Part shown: positions 44,080-51,715 of the stretch, in pieces
Position numbering within the stretch: position 1 is the first letter of the stretch
Layout of the letters: every line of letters starts with the position of its first letter
Assembly (NCBI RefSeq): GCF_026410545.1
Contig: NZ_JAPMIT010000003.1
Location: 248,001-312,000, forward strand
From: Microbacterium sp. STN6
GTDB lineage: Bacteria > Actinomycetota > Actinomycetes > Actinomycetales > Microbacteriaceae
Direction of reading: 5' to 3'
Length of the DNA: 64,000 bases
The notes under the pieces: generated by a model
What the model was told of the DNA's origin: nothing
The model's input: only the letters and a program-made list of their open reading frames with translations
Database searches by the model: none
Program-made: the position numbers and the translations under genes

Positions 44080-45057
44080 ATGTCGATGGAAGCCAACGCA
44101 AGCCGCCTGGCCACCGATCGCATGTCACTGCTCACGAAGATCGCCCGCATGTACCACGAGCAGGGCATGCGGCAGCCGGAGATCGCCGCACGACTCGGCA
44201 TCTCGCAGTCACGCGTTTCCCGGTTCCTCAAGGAGGCGGTGACCCTGGGCGTGGTGCGCACGGTCGTCGTGCCTCCGCCCGGCGTGTATTCCGAGCTTGA
44301 GGATGCTGTGCGCGACCGCTACGGCCTGCGCGACGTCGTCGTGGCCGAAGCCGCCTCCGACGATGATCGCGCACTGCTGAATGCCTTGGGCGCGGCGGGT
44401 GCCGCCTACCTTGAGACCACCCTGACGGGCGGCGATCGGGTGGGACTGTCGTCGTGGTCGTCTACGCTGCTTGCCACGGTCGACAAAATGTCGCCGAGGC
44501 CGAAGCCGACCGCATCCGCAGTCGTGCAGGTTCTCGGGGGTGTCGGCAACCCGGCGGTCCAGGTGCAGGCGACGCGCCTGACCGACCGGCTCGCACGCGT
44601 CACGGGCGCCGATGCTCAGTTCCTTCCCGTGCCGGGCATCGTTGCGAATTCGGCCGTGCGGGACGCGCTGCTTGCCGACCCGAACGTTGCTGACGTCGCC
44701 GCCGAATGGGCGCGGCTCACCGTGCTGCTCGTGGGCATCGGCAGCCTTCAGCCGTCACCCCTGCTCAAAGACTCGGGCAACGCGATCTCAGAGACCGAGC
44801 AGCAGCGGCTGAGAGAGCGCGGGGCCGTGGGCGACGTGTGCCTGCGCTTCTTCGACGCAGCAGGCGAGCTGGTCGACACCGACCTGGGCGACCGCGTGCT
44901 CGGCATCAGTGTGGAACAACTGCGCGCCATCGACCGCACCGTCGGCATCGCGGGCGGCGAGCGCAAGCACGAGGCCATTCGTGCCGCCGCGCTCGGGGGC
45001 TGGCTCGACGTGCTCATCACAGACCTCGCCACGGCGCGCTTCCTGACCGCCGGTTGA
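44080..45057 (+). CDS. SorC/DeoR family sugar-binding transcriptional regulator
   Basis: 325 residues. The N-terminal HTH (MRQPEIAARLGISQSRVSRF) is followed by a SugarBP/SorC effector domain (about 65-320), which in this family binds phosphorylated sugars. Sitting 43 nt after the isomerase gene with its own apparent promoter, it is the natural sensor of the apulose-phosphate pathway and probably controls the transketolase operon. The stop codon is part of the first unit of a tandem repeat. Confidence 0.92.
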   Translation: MSMEANASRLATDRMSLLTKIARMYHEQGMRQPEIAARLGISQSRVSRFLKEAVTLGVVRTVVVPPPGVYSELEDAVRDRYGLRDVVVAEAASDDDRALLNALGAAGAAYLETTLTGGDRVGLSSWSSTLLATVDKMSPRPKPTASAVVQVLGGVGNPAVQVQATRLTDRLARVTGADAQFLPVPGIVANSAVRDALLADPNVADVAAEWARLTVLLVGIGSLQPSPLLKDSGNAISETEQQRLRERGAVGDVCLRFFDAAGELVDTDLGDRVLGISVEQLRAIDRTVGIAGGERKHEAIRAAALGGWLDVLITDLATARFLTAG

Positions 45058-45165
45058 GGGGCGCCCCAGGCGCGTCTCGAAGTCCACGCCGGTTGAGGAG
45101 CGCCCCAGGCGCGTCTCGAAGTCCACGCGGGTTGAGGAGCGCCCCAGGCGCGTCTCGAAACCCAG
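45049..45165. repeat. 39-bp tandem repeat array starting inside a gene's last codons
   Basis: Three units, period 39, at 45049, 45088 and 45127. Each carries GGTTGAGG and GCGCCCCAGGCGC, a short hairpin (GCGCC, loop CCA, GGCGC), then GTCTCGAA. The TTGA in the first unit supplies the stop of the SorC gene (TGA 45055-45057). The array may also act as a bidirectional terminator between the convergent SorC and sulfatase genes. Confidence 0.85.
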
Positions 45166-45177
45166 CACCGGCCTCCC

Positions 45178-46809
45178 TCAACCCGAGATGCGCACCTCGG
45201 CGCTCGGCTCATATCCGATGCGCCACGCCTTGACGAAGACGTCGCCGCCGGGATGCGCGACGGGCCGCGCGTAGAGGTTCCAGCGGCGACCACCGTCATC
45301 CTGCCCTCCGCTCACGCGTTCGAGCATGCTGAGCTCGCGTGGCGGCTGCACCGGTTCGGTGGTCCAGCCGAGGGATACGCCGTCGGTTTCGCACTCGGCA
45401 ACGAGCATGCCGTCGACGACCCGAACGATGGGCTCGGCGGTGCGACGCTTTCGACCGCCAGGGCGCCACTGCTCGATCAGCTCGTCTTCTGGCACGAGCC
45501 CGAGGTCGCCATAGCGCCGCTGCCACTCATCGAGTGCGTCAGAGAGGCGTGCGAGGTCGTCCGCGTACCGCGGGTCGGCGGCGAGGTTCACCTCTTCATG
45601 CGGGTCATTCACGATGTCGTAGAGCTCGTGCTCAGGCTTGCTCGCCGCAACGATGCTGCGCTGCAGTTCGGTGAGCCGGTCACGGGGTTCACCCTGGCCG
45701 AGTTGCCCTGCTTCCTCCTTGTAGAGACGGCGCAGCTCGGCCCAGGTGGCGAGGTGGTCGGGATACTCGCAATGCTGCATGCCCGACCGGTCAGGGTGCA
45801 GGTTGCGTATGTAGCGGAAGCGCCGGTCTCGCACGGTGCGGCACGTGTCCTCCTGCTCGTCCATGCGGTCGCGGCCACCGAATGCGTACTCGTTGGGCTC
45901 GTCGACGAGGCGCCCCTTCTCGTCGATGAGCGAGACAGCCTGCATGTGCTCGGGCACGGCCAGACCGCATACGGTGAGCATGGTCGGTGCGATGTCCATG
46001 ACGTGCACGAGCTCGTCGCGACGCACTCCCGGCTCGATCACGCCCGGCCAGCGGACGATGAGCGGCTCGCGCAGACCCGATTCGTTCACCCAGCGCTTGC
46101 CTCGGGGCATGCCCAGCCCGTGATCGCTCCAGAAGACGACGATCGTCGACTCGGCGAGCCCGTCCTCCTCCAGCTGGGCGAGGATCTCGCCGACCGAGTG
46201 GTCCATCTCGGTGATGAGGTCGTTGTAGCGGGCCCACGATGTACGGAAAACCTCGGTGTCGGGGTAGTACGGCGGCAGCGGCGCCAGGGCAGGGTCGTGC
46301 CGGTCCGCATCGGCGACGTGACTCGTCGCCCTCGCGAACTCCTCGTCGTCTGTGTAGATCTGCGATTCGTGGGTGATGAGACCGTGGAACGCGGCGAAGA
46401 ACGGGGTGTCGTCGCTCGGCCTGTTGCGCCAGTGGCCGCGCGGGCTGCAGTCATCGAACGTGGTGCCGGGAATGTCGACCTGGAAGTCGGTGAAGAAGTT
46501 GTTCGTCGTGTAGTAGCCCGCCTCGCGGAAGTACTCGGGCAGCAGTCGCACCTCCGGCGGAACGACGGCCTTCGTGCGCATGTGCATCGTGCCGATGGAG
46601 GTGGCAAAGCAGCCTGTCATGATCGACGACCGCGCCGGTGCGCAGACGGGCGCGGTCGCGAACGCGTTCTCGTAGAGCGCACCCTCCGCCGCGAAGGCGT
46701 CGAGGTTGGGTGTGACCGCATACTCGGCACCGGGAAAGACGCCGGCGTAGCACCCGAGGTGCGGGTTGATGTCGTGGGTCGAGATCCAGAGCACGTTCAG
46801 CGGCTTCAT
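45178..46809 (-). CDS. Sulfatase (formylglycine-dependent, Cys type)
   Basis: 543 residues. The maturation motif CAPAR (Cys56 to Arg60, in PVCAPARSSIMTG) is the Cys-x-Pro-x-Arg signal that is oxidised to formylglycine. The metal ligands begin with the Asp in STHDINP and include SDHGLG in the middle. No signal peptide, so it acts inside the cell. It hydrolyses sulfate esters, probably of a carbohydrate or aryl compound. The maturase is encoded two genes upstream on the same strand. A leaderless promoter overlaps the end of the TetR gene. Confidence 0.94.
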   Translation of the reverse strand: MKPLNVLWISTHDINPHLGCYAGVFPGAEYAVTPNLDAFAAEGALYENAFATAPVCAPARSSIMTGCFATSIGTMHMRTKAVVPPEVRLLPEYFREAGYYTTNNFFTDFQVDIPGTTFDDCSPRGHWRNRPSDDTPFFAAFHGLITHESQIYTDDEEFARATSHVADADRHDPALAPLPPYYPDTEVFRTSWARYNDLITEMDHSVGEILAQLEEDGLAESTIVVFWSDHGLGMPRGKRWVNESGLREPLIVRWPGVIEPGVRRDELVHVMDIAPTMLTVCGLAVPEHMQAVSLIDEKGRLVDEPNEYAFGGRDRMDEQEDTCRTVRDRRFRYIRNLHPDRSGMQHCEYPDHLATWAELRRLYKEEAGQLGQGEPRDRLTELQRSIVAASKPEHELYDIVNDPHEEVNLAADPRYADDLARLSDALDEWQRRYGDLGLVPEDELIEQWRPGGRKRRTAEPIVRVVDGMLVAECETDGVSLGWTTEPVQPPRELSMLERVSGGQDDGGRRWNLYARPVAHPGGDVFVKAWRIGYEPSAEVRISG

Positions 46810-46815
46810 GCGCCG

Positions 46816-46821
46816 ACGCTA
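46816..46821 (-). promoter_or_regulatory. -10 box of leaderless sulfatase promoter
   Basis: TAGCGT on the minus strand, exactly 6 nt before the ATG at 46809. A TetR-type palindrome lies just upstream. Confidence 0.6.
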
Positions 46822-46830
46822 TCATGTCCT

Positions 46831-46848
46831 ACCTACTGCTCGGTAGGT
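46831..46848. promoter_or_regulatory. TetR operator in front of the sulfatase gene
   Basis: ACCTACTGCTCGGTAGGT is an 18-bp palindrome with perfect 6-bp arms. It overlaps the last codons and stop of the tetR gene and starts 9 nt upstream of the sulfatase -10 box, so a bound repressor would block the -35 region. The ACCTAC/GTAGGT arms resemble common TetR-family operators. Confidence 0.65.
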
Positions 46849-47405
46849 CGCGAGGCCTCGAACAGTGCCAGCGCTTCCCGTGCCGTTCGCTCGACGTCGA
46901 AATCAGGATCGAGCAGGTACTGCAGCTGCAGACCGTCGAGCAGGGAGACGAGCACGCGCACGGCCGTCTGCACGGGCACGTCTGGGCGCATCCGCCCTGC
47001 GCTCTGTTCTGCGGTCACCTTCTCGGCGAGCGCTGCCGCGACCGAGCGGTACCGTTCGACGAAGTACGAATGGGCCGGATGCGCGGCATCCGTCGCCTCG
47101 GCTGCCAGCGTCGTGAAGAGTCTCGCCACGCCGGGAGCGTCCCGGTTGCGGCGCACGATCACGGCGACGAGTCCGGCAAGGCCGTCGCGCTCGAACGCCG
47201 CCTCGTTCTCGGCGAGCACCTCCGGCTGGCGCCGCTCGAGCACACCGCGCAGCAGGTCGTCTTTGCTGGGGAAGTAGTGCAGCACACCCTGCACCGTCAC
47301 TCCGACGCGACCGGCCACATCGCGCAGCGAACCGCCGCGATAGCCGACGGAACCGAAGACCTCGACGGCGGCGTCGAGAATCGCGTCGCGTCGTGAGATC
47401 GTCAC
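46833..47405 (-). CDS. TetR family regulator of the sulfatase locus
   Basis: 190 residues. HTH: RRDAILDAAVEVFGSVGYRG, then LRDVAGRVGVTVQGVLHYF. The C-terminal domain ends in LLDGLQLQYLLDPDFDV, the TetR_C pattern also seen in the tandem pair at 37352-38574. The GTG start overlaps the FGE stop (GTGA). The palindrome at its own 3' end marks the downstream sulfatase as its target. Confidence 0.92.
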   Translation of the reverse strand: MTISRRDAILDAAVEVFGSVGYRGGSLRDVAGRVGVTVQGVLHYFPSKDDLLRGVLERRQPEVLAENEAAFERDGLAGLVAVIVRRNRDAPGVARLFTTLAAEATDAAHPAHSYFVERYRSVAAALAEKVTAEQSAGRMRPDVPVQTAVRVLVSLLDGLQLQYLLDPDFDVERTAREALALFEASRPTEQ

Positions 47406-48451
47406 CCGGCCACCGTGCGGAACCCGGCATTGCCCATCGACGAGTCGGGCGTGTTCGACGACCGGGCCGCGTTGCGATACCGGTTGCAGTACGAGTCGTG
47501 GCACAGGTACGACCCGCCGCGCAGCACCCGCGCTCCCCCGCGCGCCGGGCCCGCGGGGTTGGCCGCAGGCGACTCGCTGTAGTAGCGCGCGTCGAACCAG
47601 TCCGCGCACCACTCCCACACGTTGCCTACGGTCTGCCACAGGCCGTAGGCGTTCGGCTCGAAGGTGTGCACCGGCGCGGTCAGCAGGTATCCGTCTTCCT
47701 GTGTGTTCTGGGTGGGGAACCGCCCCTGCCAAATGTTGCAGCGCCAGGCCTCGCCATCCGCCATCAGCTCATCACCCCACGGGTAGCGAGCGCCGGCGAG
47801 TCCGCCACGAGAGGCGCACTCCCACTCGGCCTCGGTCGGCAGCCGACGACCCGCCCATGCGCAGTACGCGACGGCGTCGTTCCAGCTCACATGCGTCACC
47901 GGGTGCTGCTCGAGGCCCTCGATGCTCGACTGCCTTCCCCCCGGATGCCGCCAGTCGGCGCCCCGTACCCCGAACCACCACGGCGTGCCCGCCGCCGGCC
48001 CCATCACATCGTGCTCCGGCGCCGCAAGGCCCAGGTGGAACACGGCCGAGTACCCGAACGTCTCCGCCTCGGTGCGGTAGCCGGTGGCGTCGACGAAGGC
48101 GGCGAACGCCGCGTTGGTGACCGAGGTCGCATCGATCGAGAAGGCGTCGAGCGTGACCTCGTGCAGCACCGAATCGCCGTCACCCGGGTTGCCCTCGCCG
48201 AACGGGTCGCCCATGGTGAACGTCTGCGCGGGAACGGCGCACTGTGCGATGGCGTGGGTGGCGACTCCCGTACCGGCGCCGGGGCGCGCAGCCGGGGCGC
48301 GGCCGAACGAGGGCATGCCGAGCGACTGGGTGAGCGGGGTACGCGGCGCCGCGGGCGCCGTGCATCCGCAGGTGCAGCCTGTGCTCTCGCCGTCGATCGC
48401 GCCGGCCGCCTCGCCGCCGACCGACTGCTCGCCCTGCCGTTCCTCGCTCAT
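47402..48451 (-). CDS. Formylglycine-generating enzyme (sulfatase maturase)
   Basis: 349 residues of FGE-sulfatase fold. The two copper-binding active-site cysteines are Cys317 and Cys322 in GGSYLCHDSYCNRYR, as in aerobic FGEs. A Cys-rich N-terminal segment CTCGC (26-30) precedes the fold. The enzyme oxidises the Cys of the CxPxR motif to formylglycine with oxygen; its client here should be the sulfatase at 45178-46809. ATG 48451 has GAAGG 6 nt upstream. It leads an operon with the TetR gene. Confidence 0.94.
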   Translation of the reverse strand: MSEERQGEQSVGGEAAGAIDGESTGCTCGCTAPAAPRTPLTQSLGMPSFGRAPAARPGAGTGVATHAIAQCAVPAQTFTMGDPFGEGNPGDGDSVLHEVTLDAFSIDATSVTNAAFAAFVDATGYRTEAETFGYSAVFHLGLAAPEHDVMGPAAGTPWWFGVRGADWRHPGGRQSSIEGLEQHPVTHVSWNDAVAYCAWAGRRLPTEAEWECASRGGLAGARYPWGDELMADGEAWRCNIWQGRFPTQNTQEDGYLLTAPVHTFEPNAYGLWQTVGNVWEWCADWFDARYYSESPAANPAGPARGGARVLRGGSYLCHDSYCNRYRNAARSSNTPDSSMGNAGFRTVAG

Positions 48452-48535
48452 CGTGACCTTCGTCTCCCTCGCCGCCGAGCCGTTGTGCCCACCTCCATTA
48501 GAGCATCGACCAGGCGCCTCTAGACTGCTGGTGGC

Positions 48536-48934
48536 ATGACAACCCCGCGCACCGGCACGAAAGGCCACCGTATGAGACGCTTTCCGAGCTTCGTGTACGG
48601 CCGCGGCAGCGAACCGGATGCGCGCTTCAGTCTCGCGAACGAGCGCACGTTCCTGGCGTGGATCAGAACGTCGCTCGCCCTGCTCGCGGCGGGTGTGGCA
48701 CTGGAGGCGCTGCAGTTGCCGATCCGCGCGGAGTTCCGCTTCACGGCCGCGCTCGTCTTCATCGTTCTGGCCCTGCTCGCCGCCGCACTCTCGTGGACCG
48801 GGTGGGCGCGCACCGAGATCGCATTGCGCAGCGGCCGCGCGCTGCCGGGAACGCCGCTGTCGCTGCTGCTCACGGTCGGCGTCGTGATCGCCACTCTGCT
48901 GATCGCGATCGGCCTGTTCCTGCCGCGATCGTGA
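48536..48934 (+). CDS. DUF202 (YidH-like) membrane protein
   Basis: 132 residues. Three membrane helices follow the conserved NERTFLAWIRTSLALLAAGVA segment of DUF202. Function unknown. A TAGACT box lies 9 nt before the ATG. It is followed by a second DUF202 gene; tandem DUF202 pairs are common and the two may form one complex. Confidence 0.87.
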   Translation: MTTPRTGTKGHRMRRFPSFVYGRGSEPDARFSLANERTFLAWIRTSLALLAAGVALEALQLPIRAEFRFTAALVFIVLALLAAALSWTGWARTEIALRSGRALPGTPLSLLLTVGVVIATLLIAIGLFLPRS

Positions 48935-48944
48935 TCGGGCGAGG

Positions 48945-49328
48945 ATGCGCGTGAGCGCGCGAGGCAAGGGTCTCGCCGCCGCGACACCGTTCGACGCGGG
49001 CCTGCAGGCAGAGCGCACGCTGCTCGCGTGGCGCCGCACGTCGCTGTCACTCGCCGCGGCGAGCGTGGCTGGCGCGCGCGTGTTCCTCGACATCGTGGGG
49101 CCGGCCGCGATTGTGCTCGGGGCGCTCGGGCTCGTGTTCGCCGCCGGTGCCTACGTCACCGCGTCCGCGCGTTACCGCAGGGCGCACGCGTCGCTGCACG
49201 CCGACGCGACGCTTCCCGGCGGGGCGCTGCCTCACCTGGCGTTGACGCTCGCGCTCGTCGTCATGTCGGGCACCGCGCTCGCGTTCGTGCTGCTCGGCGG
49301 AGGCCCGATCGAGATCGTCGGCCGCTAG
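48945..49328 (+). CDS. Second DUF202-type membrane protein
   Basis: 127 residues with three membrane helices and the DUF202 mark LQAERTLLAWRRTSLSLAAA. It begins 10 nt after the first DUF202 gene and is surely cotranscribed. ATG 48945 is used; a GTG at 48951 is also in frame. Its TAG stop shares bases with the stop of a possible small convergent gene. Confidence 0.85.
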   Translation: MRVSARGKGLAAATPFDAGLQAERTLLAWRRTSLSLAAASVAGARVFLDIVGPAAIVLGALGLVFAAGAYVTASARYRRAHASLHADATLPGGALPHLALTLALVVMSGTALAFVLLGGGPIEIVGR

Positions 49329-49459
49329 GCCGGCGCATCCGCCGCTCTCGCGACCTCGACCGCGATCTCGACGACGTGCGTCGGCGGCAGCTCGACCGAT
49401 GCCGGGTCGATTGCGCCGCTCGGGCGAACAGGGGCAGTGGATGCGCGCGTGGTTTCCAT
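49325..49459 (-). CDS. Possible small protein (44 aa), unknown
   Basis: A 44-codon frame with a balanced acidic C-terminal half (VELPPTHVVEIAVEVARA) and third-position GC near 80 per cent. Its stop overlaps the convergent DUF202 stop in CTAG. A GAGG lies only 1-2 nt before the ATG, which is too close for a normal ribosome site. No family is recognised; it may be chance. Confidence 0.25.
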   Translation of the reverse strand: METTRASTAPVRPSGAIDPASVELPPTHVVEIAVEVARAADAPA

Positions 49460-49572
49460 GCCTCAAGCCAAGCGACCGAACGCGCGCCCTGTCGTCAGCC
49501 CGAAGACCGGCTTGTCTCATCCTTTGGGCTGAATGACGCTCCGATTACCGACCACACCAACGGTTTGGCCCC

Positions 49573-49578
49573 TAGCGT
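49573..49578 (+). promoter_or_regulatory. -10 box of leaderless kinase promoter
   Basis: TAGCGT lies 7 nt before the ATG at 49586. Confidence 0.45.
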
Positions 49579-49585
49579 GAAAGCC

Positions 49586-50941
49586 ATGCAGGTACTTCTC
49601 ACCCGGCTACGGCCGCTCGCAGAACCGGCGGTCGCCGCTCTGTTCTTCACGCTCTGGGTCATTGCCGAGGCGGGGCGCATGTCGCTCTTCTTCGGCTCGC
49701 GCTGGAACACTCTTGGCTGGCTCATCGCACTTGGCGTGGTCAGTGTCGCGATCGCAGTTTCACGCTGGAAGCCACTGGTTGCACTCGCGCTTTTCGCCAC
49801 GCTCCTAGCCGCCCAAATCGTTGTTTGGCAGCTTCGCTTCTCGGACACGGGCTGGCCCGTCTACTTCGGCCTGCTCGCAGTTCTCGCTTGCGTGAGCGCG
49901 CACGGTTCACGCTTCGTGCGCCGGGCGGCACTCTGGAGCGCTGTCCTGGGATCGGTCGTGGTGGCGATACTCCTGACAGCACCAGGCGTCGGCCTCCTTG
50001 TCGAGTACCAGGATCCAAACGGAATTCCCAAGAACCTGACGCAAGCTTTCGCTACCTGCGCGCTCGTCGGGGCCGCCCTCGCCCTCGGCTCCTGGTTCCT
50101 GGGCTTCGGCTACCGGGCATGGATGCTGCAGCAATTCGGCGCGGTTCGGCTCGAGAAGACGCGGGCCGAACTGCGCGCCGCCGAGCTCGACCTCGCCCTC
50201 TCCACCGAGCGCGAACGCATCGCGCAGGAGGTGCACGACATCATGGCCCACTCGCTGTCGGTCATCATCGCCCAGGCTGACGGCGCCCGCTTCATCAGCG
50301 ACGAGCGCCCCGCCGCCGTCGGCACCTCGCTCGAGCAGATCGCGGGCGCGGCCCGCGCGTCACTCACCGAGGTGCGCATGCTCATCGAATCCCTCGTCAC
50401 AGACCCTCAGGGCCACTCGAATCCGACACTCGACGATCTCGACCCCCTCTTTGAGCGGATGCGCGAGGCCGGCCTCGCCCTCACCGTCGACCACTTCGGC
50501 GACCCCTCAGAGATGACGGCCGCGCAACAACTCGCCGTCGTGCGCATCGTGCAGGAGGCGCTGACGAACGCGCTGAAGCATTCCGGGGCGTCGCCCGCCG
50601 CGCGCGTGAGCCTGGACTGGCGCGGGCCGGGGCTCGCGATCACGGTTGCGTCGAGCGGCACGGCGGTTGCCGACGCGGCGGTCGGCGACGCGGCGGTCGG
50701 CGACGCTGCGGTCGGTGACGCTGAGGAGTGCCGGGAACGCCCCACGGGCCGGGGCCTCTTCGGCATGCGGGAGAGAGCCCGACTTGCCGGCGGCTGGCTC
50801 ACCGCCGGGTCGGATGAGTGCGGGTACATCATCACGGCCTTCATCCCCACGGCGGCTCTCGACGCCGGTGAGAGCGACGACGCCGACGCGGGAGAACGCG
50901 AAGGCGCGACCGCGGGCCAGGCCGCGGCGGTCGCGCCGTGA
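49586..50941 (+). CDS. Sensor histidine kinase with repeat-expanded ATP-lid region
   Basis: 451 residues. Five or six membrane helices fill residues 15-185; the HisKA_3 phospho-acceptor His is in RIAQEVHDIMAHSLSVIIAQA and the HATPase N box in VQEALTNALKHSG. Between the G1 position (which reads VASSGTA, without the usual Asp) and the G2 motif GRGLFGMRERA lies a threefold 15-bp repeat giving DAAVG DAAVG DAAVG. The C-terminal 40 residues are low-complexity Ala/Glu/Asp. ATG 49586 fits a leaderless promoter; the frame runs further upstream as a shadow. The stop overlaps the regulator start. Confidence 0.88.
   Translation: MQVLLTRLRPLAEPAVAALFFTLWVIAEAGRMSLFFGSRWNTLGWLIALGVVSVAIAVSRWKPLVALALFATLLAAQIVVWQLRFSDTGWPVYFGLLAVLACVSAHGSRFVRRAALWSAVLGSVVVAILLTAPGVGLLVEYQDPNGIPKNLTQAFATCALVGAALALGSWFLGFGYRAWMLQQFGAVRLEKTRAELRAAELDLALSTERERIAQEVHDIMAHSLSVIIAQADGARFISDERPAAVGTSLEQIAGAARASLTEVRMLIESLVTDPQGHSNPTLDDLDPLFERMREAGLALTVDHFGDPSEMTAAQQLAVVRIVQEALTNALKHSGASPAARVSLDWRGPGLAITVASSGTAVADAAVGDAAVGDAAVGDAEECRERPTGRGLFGMRERARLAGGWLTAGSDECGYIITAFIPTAALDAGESDDADAGEREGATAGQAAAVAP
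50672..50716 (+). repeat. In-frame 15-bp tandem repeat inside the kinase gene
   Basis: Three units of GACGCGGCGGTCGGC (the third with two changes) at 50672, 50687 and 50702, encoding DAAVG three times in the ATP-lid loop of the kinase. Confidence 0.85.
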
Positions 50942-51606
50942 GCGGCATCCGTGTCGCGGTGGTCGACGACCAGCAGCTCTTCTGCTCCGGCATGCAGATG
51001 CTCATCGAATCGCAGCCCGATCTGGAGTTCGTGGGGTCGGCGCACGACGGAGCCGCGGCGGTGCAGCTCGCGACGACGCAGTCACCAGACGTCATGCTCA
51101 TGGATGTGCGCATGCCCGTCATGGACGGGATCGCCGCGACAGCGCGCATCCGCTCCGAGGCGCGGGCCACGCTCGACGCCGAGCCGCGGCCGAAGGTCAT
51201 CGTGCTCACGACGTTCCAGCGCGACGAGGCGGTGGTGCGGGCGATCCACGCGGGCGCGGACGGCTTCATTGTGAAGGATGCCGCTCCCGAGTTCGTTCTC
51301 GCCGCGATCCGCACGGTGCACGCCGGCCACTCGGTGATCGCGCCGAGCGACACGGCCGACCTGCTGCGCGCGCGGCAGGGCGTGCGACGGCGCCCGGACG
51401 ACACGGCGATCGCCCCGCTCTCGGCGCGCGAGAAGGAGGTGTTCCTGCTTGCGGCGCGCGGGCTCAGCAACGCCGACATCGGCCGCACTGCGTACATCAG
51501 CGAGGCCACCGTGAAGAGCCATGTTCGCAGCATTCTGGCCAAGCTGGGGCTCACCTCACGCGTGCAGCTCGTGGCGCACGCCTACGAGAACGGCCTCCTC
51601 GGCTGA
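50938..51606 (+). CDS. LuxR-type response regulator
   Basis: 222 residues. Receiver VAVVDDQQLFCSGM, phospho-acceptor Asp in VMLMDVRMPVMDG, Lys in GFIVKDAAP; LuxR HTH with LSAREKEVFLLAARGLSNAD. The GTG start overlaps the kinase stop (GTGA). The last codons and TGA belong to the first unit of a 55-bp tandem duplication. Confidence 0.94.
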   Translation: MSGIRVAVVDDQQLFCSGMQMLIESQPDLEFVGSAHDGAAAVQLATTQSPDVMLMDVRMPVMDGIAATARIRSEARATLDAEPRPKVIVLTTFQRDEAVVRAIHAGADGFIVKDAAPEFVLAAIRTVHAGHSVIAPSDTADLLRARQGVRRRPDDTAIAPLSAREKEVFLLAARGLSNADIGRTAYISEATVKSHVRSILAKLGLTSRVQLVAHAYENGLLG

Positions 51607-51710
51607 GCGGGCCCCGGAGCCGCGCAGCGGCGTCTCGAAACCCCCTCGCCTCCTCGGCTGAGCGGGCCCCGGAGCCGCGAAGCGGCGTCTCGAAACCCCC
51701 TCGCCTCGCA
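51593..51710. repeat. 55-bp tandem duplication spanning a stop codon
   Basis: GGCTGAGCGGGCCCCGGAGC starts at 51601 and again at 51656; both units carry the GCCGC-loop-GCGGC hairpin and GTCTCGAAACC. The duplicated segment includes the final Leu-Gly codons and the TGA of the response regulator gene. It lies between convergent genes and may terminate both. Confidence 0.85.
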
Positions 51711-51715
51711 CCGAG

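Noticed and set aside
49028-49585. N-terminal extension of the histidine kinase at 49586
   Set aside because: The upstream part overlaps the second DUF202 gene in another frame and is Arg-rich without membrane segments.
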